From: Trichobilharzia szidati
Lineage: Eukaryota; Platyhelminthes; Trematoda; Strigeidida; Schistosomatidae
DNA length: 64,000 nucleotides
NCBI GenBank assembly: GCA_944472155.2
Contig: OX235272.1
Span: 96,478,020-96,542,019, forward strand
Reading direction: 5' to 3'
Shown: positions 10,965-20,399 of the stretch, piece after piece
Numbering within the stretch: position 1 is the first letter of the stretch
How the letters are laid out: each line of letters begins with the position of its first letter
Notes under the pieces: model-generated
Told to the model about the DNA's origin: nothing
The model's input: the letters and a program-made list of their open reading frames with translations, nothing else
The model's database searches: none
Translations under genes and position numbers: made by a program

Positions 10965-12480
10965 TTATGGACGCCTCGGGAAAAAGGCGAGCAGTTGCTG
11001 CCCTCTGTTGACTAGTTGTTGCAGAACTGCGCTGACTGAAGTGCCCAATGCATCAACTGAGATACTTTTAGATGCCGCTGGATCCTGGTACATAAAAAGG
11101 GTGGCATCTGCGATAGCCTTTTTAACCTGAACGAAAGCATTTTTAGAGGACGCGTCAAGTTCGTTGAACTTGTTATTCCATTGAAGAAGGTATGCTAGCG
11201 GGTGAATCAGGGAAGCACACATAGGAATAAAGCGTCGATAATAACTAACTAAGCCATTAAAAGTGCGAAATTTTTCCAGCGTATCTGGTTCGGTAAAGTT
11301 TAAAATCGTCCCGGACTTACTATCCAGTGGAAAGACACTCTTGCGCTCAGTGGTGTGGCGCAGAAAGTCGAGTGAGTCAACGCCTATCTGACACTTTTGA
11401 ATATCAATGGTAACACCATGTGGGTGTAACCTCTCAGATGCTAAGTCCAAGCGTCTAATGGGAGTTTCCTCGTCCGGACTCGCAATGAGGAAGACATCTA
11501 AGTATGCGTATACAAAGTCAAGACTGCGAAATATTTCGTCAGTGAAGCATGGAATATTTGTACTGCATGCCAGAGACTGAATGGCATACATGGAAATTCA
11601 AACAGTCTGAAAGGCGTAATGACAACCGTTTTCGGAATGCTATCTGGTGCCATCGAGACTTGGCTGTATGCTTCAAACAAGTCTATTTTCGTAAAAATAG
11701 TTTTACCAGGTAGTGTTCCCGTTAATCCATGTATGGAAGGCAATGGATAATAATCAGGGGTCATTATGGTGTTTACTCAGCGGTAATCACCAGTGGGTCA
11801 CCAATCTTTGCTATCTTTTTCGATACCTTATGGAGTGGGGATTCCCATCGGCTATTCGATAGCCAAATGATGCCAAGGGTGAGTATATGGTCGAATTCAT
11901 TTTTCGCCAGTCGTAGTATGTCAGGAGGAGGTCGTTGTGCCTTCGGTGTCACGGGTTGTCCCGAAGTTGTGATATGATACATAACATTGCTGGTTATGCA
12001 CGGTAGATTGTTAGAGGGGCAATTAGGTTCCAGGTGCTTGTCAACAATCGGCTGAAAAGTGAGGTCAGCTGTCGCCTTCTCAACCAGTAACACGCTGTGC
12101 CCCATGTAGGCTATGCTTTTAATAGACAGTCTAGTGGTACCACCTATCAGTCGTTTCCGGCGGACACCTACGAGTAGATCATGATGGTTTGGTAGGCATG
12201 TGCATATGATAGGCATCGTAATGTCAGCGAGAAGGAAAATCTACTGAATGGGTTTGCGAAAGCCTACGTCCAGATAGACGTATTTCCTACCGAAATTCGC
12301 GATAGGTTTTCCATTTGCAGTCTGATCCACCCCTGTAGCAGGAAGGAAGCACCTGTGTCGACTAAGTACCGTGTGAATGTGATCAGTACATCACGGATGC
12401 ATAGTAGGCGGCTACTAAGACCGGCGATGTTTGCCACCAAAGCATGCTGGTGGCTTCCTGGCCATTAGTGTGTGATACCC
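10965..12480 (-). pseudogene. pol remnant: protease, reverse transcriptase, RNase H
   Basis: Fragmented gypsy pol. The protease active site VDTGAS is encoded at 12363-12346. RT fragments follow: SRWESPLHKVSKK (near 11850), YYPLPSIHGL and FTKIDLFEAYSQV (11760-11650, RT motif A with Asp). The catalytic box, normally Y-x-D-D, reads YLDV at 11504-11493, so an Asp is lost. Then come FNGLVSYYRRFIPM (thumb/connection) and VDALGTSVSAVLQQL (RNase H start). Frameshifts separate the pieces (for example between 11764 and 11773, and around 11590), so no functional polyprotein can be made. Confidence 0.8.
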
Positions 12481-12499
12481 ATACCAGTCAGGGTTTTAA

Positions 12500-12961
12500 A
12501 ACGAACGTGGTTTGGATTTTGACCGACCACGTGGGTTTCGTCGTTGAAGAGAATTCGGTCGACGATAGGAGGAAATACGGAGACTGCTTGACCTGAGTAT
12601 GTGCTGAACTGAGTTGCATAACCTATCACTTCAGCTTCCTAACTCGAAGCCTCTTCAGATATTGAGCACATTTCTGTGACTGGTCGTTGTGTTACTTCTA
12701 GAATTTTACTTTGGAGTGTCACAAGCACAACTTGTTCTGACTGTGAAAATTTGGATAAGAACAGCTCTCTGAAGACTCGAACTGATTCTGGCCAATAACT
12801 TCTCGCATTCTCATTAGCATGTTCATAGTCGACTGATCACCTAACTCAACGTTATGAAAAAGTTCTTCTAGACGCTGCCAATCCGTGAGACTGTTTCTCT
12901 TTATGAATGTTGCTTTAAGCAACTCATACGGGTTACCTGCCTCTGAGTTTGACACATGCAT
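12500..12961 (-). pseudogene. gag-like remnant
   Basis: An 80-codon frame at 12961-12719 (starting MHVSNSEAGN; includes LTDWQRLEELF and RMREVIGQNQ) has the helical character of a gypsy capsid C-terminal region and lies just upstream of the protease. Downstream to 12500 the frame is broken and no intact zinc knuckle remains. Identification rests mainly on position. Confidence 0.5.
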
Positions 12962-13260
12962 AGTGACGCATTTGTTTAATTCCCGCTGTAGAGCGTGAGT
13001 GACTGCAAGGGACTGTGAACGTTGCTCAGTGATCCAATGTTCACTGAAATCAGACTCGGTTATCTGAAACCATGACTCTAAATTGTCTCACCAAAACGGA
13101 ATGGGCTGAATAGTGGTGCTAGTTGGTCGGATACGGATGTGTTTGGGTGTATGGTCACTCATGACGAAATATATACTTTAAAAATAGCACAAGAGCAAAT
13201 ACAAAGTGGAAAGAACTTATAGGATTTGTTTCAGTGTTTATCAAAGACGAAGTTTGCAGT

Positions 13261-13271
13261 AGGGCTCACCA
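13261..13271 (-). promoter_or_regulatory. Candidate primer-binding site of the gypsy element
   Basis: The minus strand reads TGGTGAGCCCT. TGG is complementary to the universal tRNA CCA end, and it sits between the LTR remnant and gag, where a primer-binding site is expected. The tRNA is not identified. Confidence 0.35.
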
Positions 13272-13529
13272 GTTTATAGACTGGGAGTGTTGACGCACAC
13301 AGATAGTACAAGGTATACTAACTCTAGTTCTATCTATAGTATTCCTTACGCGTAGACCAAAGGCAAAGCAGACCACCAGAATTGATCGTCCAAATTATGA
13401 AGTATATTTTGGGACCAAATCGGAGTGAAAGGATGATTGCTTAACTAGCTGGGGATCGTTTACGAACGGACGAACTTTAACACGGCAGCGTGCCAAATGG
13501 CTTGGATGCTTAACCATAAGCCTTGAAAT

Positions 13530-13626
13530 AAACAAGTCGACTTAAACAGTGAGGGTTAGCATCCATTCCGTGGCTAATAACTTTGGGGAATTACCTACCG
13601 CCACACTTTCACCTAGACGTTCCCAC
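13530..13626 (-). repeat. 5' LTR-homologous block
   Basis: Partner of 8911-9004. If the LTR ends just before the TGG at 13271-13269 on the minus strand, the 5' LTR would be about 350 nt (13272-13626). That TGG begins TGGTGAGCCCT, which is shaped like a tRNA primer-binding site. Confidence 0.6.
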
Positions 13627-13639
13627 ACAATAAATTAGT

Positions 13640-16453
13640 ACACCGTTTCATACAGCTCTAAAGACGTGTACATATTTCCAGAAATGTTACCAGATGTCAC
13701 TTTTATGATGATGGTAATGACAACAAACTAGGGGAGGAACTGTTGTCTAAGTTACATGAATGACTTTTCGGTTACTAGGAACTTGTTGCGTGCTCTATTT
13801 GACTAAATTAGCGTACACGTATTTCCTAGCACTTCTTCACGTTTATCAATGTGCGTAGACGTTGTAGGTACTCGACGCCCACAACGTAAAATCAGAAGGC
13901 ACTTGTGAAGAGTGTAATCGTGTATTATAGCAGTAGTCAAATTTCAAAATTGTGTCAAGGTAATATTCAACAGTAAATTGACAGATGTTTACAAAGTACA
14001 TATAAAATCGGTCTGTGTAAACATATAATATAAGTATGCAAATTATATTAAAAAGCGTATGTTTATAGTTGGTATAGGGGTACTACAAACTGACTCTAAT
14101 CTTCGTATCAGAATCCAACTGTGTACTCACAATTTCTAATGTGTTAAAGCTGTCTCCGGCTGAATACCGGCAACATTATATCAGAAATACAAAAGTGTAG
14201 ACATAGGAAGTTGTAATAATAACAAACTTATATTTCTAAAGTCAGTGCACCTAATCAAACTGTACTTAACCTCAAAATGTATATCAAGACAATCAAAGAG
14301 TAATGTTCAAAGACGCAGTGTTAAATATCCGCTGAGCATACATCAAATAAGTTTCTGTAATAAACTAATAAGGGTGCACGAACTGGTTTTAGAAACGTTT
14401 GGTTAGGGTTAGCAGACGGATACAATAAGTTTTCGAAATGATCAGATGGTTGCATAATCAATAGAGGGTTTAATCCACTAAAAGTAAGCATTTGACGAAA
14501 ACTAGAGAATAAAAATTATTAGCTTTAAATATCTTGTGATTTAATTGTTTGGTATGCAACATACAGTGGATGATGTGCCCACAGTGTTAGCCATGCAGGT
14601 GAAATATGCACTTAACTTCTAATAAGTGGAATATAAACCACACATGGAAAAGTGGTTTTGTAATCAATCGTCTAATAGAATATAACAATGTGGTTGCTCT
14701 TTGATGGAAAATAATTACAGACAAACAAATATAATTAACATTTTAACAACGGTACACAAATTAATATCCCCCTATGACAGGAAAGTCCTTGTTTTCTTTT
14801 CTTTTGACAACGACTTAAATCAAAGTAGGAAATTTATAAGTAAGACCAAATTAGACAGACTGAAGTGAAATAACAAAATATTCACTAAATAAATAAATGC
14901 CTAAAATATTTCAGGCTTTGTTCTAACCAATTCTTATTTGAGCCGGATCCGATGCCACAGTGCAGTTCGTATGTACTGGTTAACAGTCACACTCATATAT
15001 TGGCCAGCTCAGCCTTTACTAGCCAGATAAATTGGTAGAAACTTTCTCTGAAAATACCTGAACGCTTTATCTGTCTGAATGTATTGCTTCGTCGAATATA
15101 CTCGTAAATAATTTGGTCTTATGAGTTTTGTGTTATTCTATTAGTGCTTACACTTTAAGTTAGCTACCAATTACGCAGGTACTAGTGCACATCAGGTTTT
15201 TAACAAGAGTGGCCAGATGTTACACAACACCTGCAGTCCTCACACATCCTACTAGATAGACAGAATTACTAGTATTTAGCAATTGCAATTTGATTTCAGC
15301 AAAAGTCTATACTTATGATTTCATTTCGTCATATTTGAAACTCTTTGACTAAATGTAATTGTATTCCAGCTCTAGCCGCCAGAAAATGACTAACTTTAAC
15401 TTAGAAATCATTGTAATATTCAGGTATCCGGTCAAGACACTTGTGCTGTCAAAAGTGAGGCTGACTAATTCACTTCAAGAAGTTATCAATTAACTGTCGA
15501 ATAAGGTTTCATCTATTTGAAGAAAAAACGTAAAGCATACTTGAATTAATTTCATTGTTCAGAGGATAAGACTGACTTAAAAGTTTCACAACTGGTTAAC
15601 AACGTACTTCTTTTCTTTCTTGTTCAGTATGATCGTGATTGACAAAAGAAGACTTAACCGTGTGGTGGTTGTGGGGTATCGTTACGATAAACGCCGTCAT
15701 ATCTCATTTTATTAAAGTACCAGAAGGCAATCTGAAAACCACAAACTCTAATCCTAACATAACTTAGACTTTCATCCCACCTTAACTGACTTATTACATC
15801 GACATTAGTCGGTGAATTCAAGACTACCCCAGATGACATCACGATCACTTCACTTATTCCAGTGAGACAAGTTATATTCGTTAATGATAAGCTCGTATAT
15901 CGCTGGGAACAAGAACATTTGTTTGCTTGAAACACAAAACACGTGATGGCATTTATCAGAAATTGTGTATTTCTACACTTAATGTCGACGATATACTACT
16001 TATATACTAATATAACCCCTACTGTGATGTACAGAATTTCTGAAACTTTAACATATGCAACTAATTTAAACATTTTTCAAGTGAAGGAAAAATAAGTTTA
16101 AAATTAAATGCATCAAAATTATCTCTTCAAAATGAAATCTTTTCAAATGTCACACTTTCATTGGTCTTCTATGAACTGAATAACATTCCATCATCATCAA
16201 CGCCATCATATTTCTCTTTCGTTCTTTTTAAAATAATTTTAGTCACATTATTCCCTCTTGAATTAATAATCCCCCCTGCGAAAATCCTCTTTGCGACGAT
16301 TTTATTTTCATAACTGTACAGTCATACCTATATATATGAGTTACAGTAGTCATTGACAATTTTCTTCATTTTGATTGACAATAATAGTTCACTCATTTTC
16401 CCATCTTCTTAAATTTGACACTATAGATTCACACACTGGTTTGATCACCAGGC
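13640..16453. other. Intergenic or intronic AT-rich sequence
   Basis: No recognised repeat or gene. The only notable frame is a 93-codon minus-strand one at 15654-15935 with amino-acid composition less biased than its surroundings, but it has no recognised domain and no clean splice sites. Confidence 0.4.
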
Positions 16454-16820
16454 GACATCAGTTAGAGAACCACTGAAAAACCAGGCAGTACGGCACAGTT
16501 GTTTCGTCTTAGTTTTGGAATCATCAGCGCATCGCATCCACCCAACCCAGGACCTTCCGGTTAAAAGGCTTGTGCGTAGGCCGTTCAGCCACTAGGCTCC
16601 AAACGAGAGGCCAATAAGCTCCAAATTCCGGCTGTTCGCGACATACAGTATTACCTCCAGTCAGTGTCATATGCGAGCAGTAGTTCTCTTACCTGGCTTG
16701 GTGGACCCCGTTGATCACAGTTTCGAGACCTGTAGGTTGAGTGCTGATGAAGATCCCCAAACTAGGACGAAATGACAGTCCAGAACTCCCTAGTTTACCA
16801 ATGGTTCTCTAGTTGATGTG
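16454..16820. repeat. Long inverted-arm repeat with hammerhead-like cores (copy 1)
   Basis: Left arm begins gacatcagttagagaacc (16454) and right arm ends ggttctctagttgatgt (about 16803-16819). The arms are inverted copies about 100 bp long; similarity may continue to about 16875. The middle resembles an inverted tRNA-like unit (box-B relic 'acccaggacc' near 16548). The right arm contains CTGATGA (16744-16750), a TCC...GGA stem and CGAAA (16768-16772). The left arm on the minus strand contains CTGATGA and CGAAAC with 'ACAACTGT'. See the findings for the ribozyme reading. Confidence 0.7.
16744..16780 (+). ncRNA. Hammerhead-like core, right arm of copy 1 (degenerate)
   Basis: Read as RNA: CUGAUGA, then a stem-II-like TCC/GGA pair with an intervening CCAAACTA loop, then GAAA, then a short ACAG-like stem III region ending in AGTC, where cleavage would be expected. 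Stem I (GAGTG before, CAGAACTC after) is only partly complementary, so activity is doubtful. Confidence 0.4.
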
Positions 16821-16969
16821 AGCTCGTGTTCAAGTCTATAACCAATGAAATCCCTGCAAACGTACACTTGGAAGTTCACATATTCATAATTCTCATTTCT
16901 GAATGCACATCACCGTTCTATAAAAAGAACATGCCTACCATATATTTACTCATGTCTATTGAACTTCAT

Positions 16970-17205
16970 AGTGCGTCAGTGGTTCAATGGTAAAATGTTA
17001 GCCAACTACACACACGGTCCAGGTTTGATTGCTAGTCCATGCATCCTCAAATTTCGCCTAGGTTACTAACCGGTAGTTAGCCTGGAAAAGAGGAAGGGTT
17101 GAGTATGAGGTTGGCGTCCTCACCCTGTAACAGCAATAGTACCGCTACTGAAACTTCAAAGCTTGTAAAGGTCGTATGTCCCACTTGAAACTCAAGGAAT
17201 GAAAA
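16970..17205 (+). mobile_element. tRNA-derived SINE
   Basis: Head 'gtgcgtcagtggttcaatgg' at about 16971-16990, box B relic 'ggtttgattgc', body with 'gttagcctggaaaagaggaa', and a tail 'gtatgtcccacttgaaactc'. Moderately diverged; no clear target-site duplication. Confidence 0.78.
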
Positions 17206-18171
17206 ATAAGTCCTTGAGAGACAAACGACAGTGGAAAATGAAATCACATGGTAGCTGATGTAATCACCTGTCACATCTAGTTTGTTTGTCTATCTTCAAC
17301 CAACTGGTTGAAAAATGTGTGAATAACTCGTTCACAGTTTGCAATCAGTTAAAAAAATATTATTCACTGAAAACATATTTTAGAGGGAAAACAATGATTT
17401 CCCCCACATAGTTAATTAAAAGCTAAGGTATGAGACAATAATTAAGGGGATAGGAACAAATAGAAACATATTATTATGATGAAGTGTTACTAGGTTATGG
17501 GTTCGTCTAACTGGAACAGAATCCTCCATCAGAACACGGCACCATAACCAACTAATCATTTGAAATTATCTACCACAATGAGATAGACACAAAATTCAGA
17601 CTGGGAAAATCAATGACCAGAACGAAAACAGCAATCTCAGCAATGCTTATCAGATAAAGTACATATCCTATATTTAGAAAAACAACTGAAATTTAAGCCA
17701 TATGTTGACACACCAAGACTGTCCAGTAAGTTAATCATGTCAGCGCAGGTATAAATCACGACCTCACGACCAACAAGGGAGTTTTCCCGTCCTAAGATAT
17801 ACTGAAATTGTAAAAGAACTGTGTGCTGGTAAATACTTGCAACAATGAAATCACCGTTTTCGTTTCCCCCTCCTAACAAACTATTATCACTAACAATACC
17901 ATTGAGGCGAAAGTGATCAAAGATTTTAAATTTTCAGTGAAAACTATTGATGTTAATCATTCATATCCGTTATCTTCGCTGAGGTAAAGCACTTACTGAA
18001 TTGTCGAACTGATCTCTATGTACAGTGGAGAAAATAAGGTGGAGGGAATACCCTGTTTACAGAAGTATTTGGACCAATCATCTTCTGGTTATTCTACAAA
18101 AAATCCGCTTACTTATCAGCAGAATCGAACTGAGAATCCAGTTCAAGATTCATTTCCATAGATTTCTACAT

Positions 18172-18350
18172 AGAATCCTCATTGGTCATGCAGAAGACTA
18201 GGGTTCAGTTCGTGTCTAGTTTACTAGCCCCGAGGAAGAGAAAGGGTCAGGCGTGAGTCTAGCAACTCCACACTGTAAAATTAGCCTTGCAGCCACTGAA
18301 ACTACACAGGCTGAAATATCATATTGTATTTGGAATGTAAGGAATGTAGA
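18172..18350 (+). mobile_element. SINE fragment, head degraded
   Basis: Body ('gaggaagagaaagggtcaggcgtgag') split here only for reference by position 18233-18260, and tail ('gaaatatcatattg...ggaatgtaaggaa') match the SINE family. The tRNA-like head is nearly gone apart from 'ggttcagttcg'. Confidence 0.6.
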
Positions 18351-19308
18351 CATAAATAACTGATAGATGTTACCACTTACCATTAAATCCTATTTATTTC
18401 CTTATAATCAATAACTCTTATGAATGATTCCACTTACAAAATGTAGTGTTAATACTAGCAGAAATACTTAGTTGAAAACTGGAAATGGACCGTGTTACTC
18501 TGTATGCTAAACAACTATCATTGACCACATTAACCAGTAGACTATTCGAAAAAAATCAAAAATTATTCTGATAAACAACGCCATCTAAGTAATAGGTTTA
18601 AAGTATTTCAATAGTTCATAACTTAAAATGATAACAGACCAATAATTCTGACAATTCAGATATATTTTGATATGCAGGACGGTGTGCCAATGTAGCAAAA
18701 GCCAGAAACTTAACGAAACACTATGACTCCTTTCGTCATCTGAATGCAAGCTAAAAATATTCACAGTTTGTACACAGATAAGATTAACCTTTACATCATA
18801 TTGATCAGTAAAACTCACCATCTAATAATGGAATTAACAAAAGGAGTGACAGAGAGACGGAGTGCGGGTAGGAAGGAAGAGGAGGGAAGATCGTTTATAT
18901 TAATAAGTCCAGATGAATAAGTTTAAGAATTGAATAGGAAACGTTCTGATTATGTACACAGTTGTTGTAGTCGTACATTTGAGAGAAATGGAAAAGTAAA
19001 TTGCAGGAGATTAAGCGAATTTGTGTTTAACACTGTATAGTAAATGATTGAATTATGAATCTTTATTCCATTTTCATAGTATCACCATCTAAATTTTATT
19101 GGTTCGCTATGAACTTGCTTCATCTTGAACACCGTATTTATATCTTTAACTTAATCTCTGACACTTTATTTTTTCATTTCTCTGAAGTATGTAATGATAA
19201 CAACAGGTATATATGTAATTTGAATGTTTCATAAATTTATTCTTCTGCCCTTCACAATTGAAACTGTCTATTATCCTCTCTCTCTATCATTGATGGATGA
19301 TAGTTTTA

Positions 19309-19540
19309 CTGACTCAGTGGCTCAATGGTAGAATACTTGCCAACTACTCACACAGTGTGGTGTTCGACCCACTGCCGATGTGCTTTTCAACCCCTCTTAG
19401 CCAGTATTAAGCCCAATAAAGAGGGGACGTTGGACGTGAGGCTGGTAGTCCCACCCTATATAAAATAAACATGATTGTTACTGAGATTTCAAACGTCGAG
19501 CTCGAAGCCTCATGTTCAATTGTGGATACAGGATTAAAGT
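19309..19540 (+). mobile_element. tRNA-derived SINE
   Basis: Head 'tgactcagtggctcaatgg', box B relic 'tgttcgaccc' near 19362, body 'agccagtattaagcccaata', tail 'cgaagcctcatgttcaattg'. Same family as 103-322. Confidence 0.78.
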
Positions 19541-19856
19541 TAAAGTTTTAATGGCCAGTAAGATGTACTAATTTATTTCATCTGTGAACAAACTGCGAAT
19601 ATTTCTAACCTGTATTCATTTGACAGAAAACACCTTATGATTTCATAAAATTATGTCGTTCTGCAAAACGTTTATTATTTTAATAAACTAAATTGTATAA
19701 AGCAAATTAAAATATTTCCCGTTTGAAATTTCTATTATTTTGGAATTCATCAGTTGGATAGACACATTTCCTGGATTCCACGACTATCCACCATCAACTA
19801 AACAGCATCGCATTAGCCTGTACTAAAAGCTGTTTTATCAATATATACTGGTTGAT

Positions 19857-20015
19857 AATGATTAGCAGTGGAATCCAGAATGCCCATTTCACCCTATTTG
19901 AGACTCATCAACTGGATGTACGTGTCAGCCACAATTGAGTGGTGTTCCCCTTAAGAATTGAGCCCTGAACAAATCGTTCCAAGTGCAAAAATTATTCACT
20001 AGGCCATGAAAGCCA
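19857..20015 (-). mobile_element. Sm-alpha-like SINE with hammerhead relic
   Basis: On the minus strand a tRNA-like head (starting near 20015) is followed by the hammerhead domain at 19920-19863 and 'TGGATTCCACTGCTAATC'. This head-plus-ribozyme layout matches the Sm-alpha SINE of schistosomes. A second small piece of the same ribozyme end lies just left in the opposite orientation (19770-19795). Confidence 0.72.
19863..19920 (-). ncRNA. Hammerhead ribozyme relic in Sm-alpha SINE
   Basis: Minus strand: ACATCCAG, TTGATGA, stem II GTCTC/GGGT around an AAATA loop, GAAA, stem III region, then CTGGATTCC, which pairs with CCAG of stem I. Relative to the consensus CTGATGA, C3 has become T, and the cleavage-site C has also changed, so it should be weak or dead. 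It is the best preserved Sm-alpha-type ribozyme in this window. Confidence 0.65.
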
Positions 20016-20179
20016 CCGTTTGTACAATGTGTATCACTTACTATTTAGTTTTAAGGTTAATCTGCACCTCACACTGATTCATTCCGTTGGACTGAGAGGC
20101 TCAGTATTTATTGACATGCTGGCCCCTAGTACGGATGCTTCAGCGATATCTTAGAATTAACATGAAATTATTTTCTTTT

Positions 20180-20240
20180 GATGGTGACTAGCAGTGGTAT
20201 CCAGGATGCTCACTTCGTCCTATTTAGGAGTGGTCAGCAG
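20180..20240 (-). ncRNA. Hammerhead relic, strongly decayed
   Basis: Minus strand contains CTGACCA in place of CTGATGA, TCC/GGA with AAATA loop, CGAAG, and ATCCTGGATACCACTGC. Clearly the Sm-alpha ribozyme end, but core residues are mutated and no SINE head was found. Confidence 0.55.
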
Positions 20241-20399
20241 AACGAAAAAATAATATAATATAAATATAAGTAATAAAAAAAAATAACATAATTCCAATAA
20301 TTAGAATTTCTCCGTTTATTTCATGAAAAAGATTTGTGAATCGAAGACGCTTAACAGTCATGCATATTTATATTTTCGGGAATAATTTAAGAACTGAAC

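Larger units (their letters stand above)
8911..13626 (-). mobile_element. Degenerate Ty3/gypsy LTR retrotransposon
   Basis: The minus strand carries, in order, gag-like sequence, an aspartic protease motif, reverse transcriptase, RNase H and integrase, the gypsy order. About 95 bp of related sequence lies at each end (13530-13626 and 8911-9004; both contain 'agtgagggt(c/t)agcatcca'), taken as LTR remnants. The total of about 4.7 kb is a normal gypsy size. All coding frames are broken. It probably belongs with the schistosome Boudicca/Saci-type gypsy elements (CsRn1-like), but clade placement is inference. Confidence 0.82.

Noticed and set aside
15654..15935. 93-codon minus-strand frame
   Set aside because: Considered as an exon of the large gene, but acceptor and donor sites are weak and the phase is unsupported.
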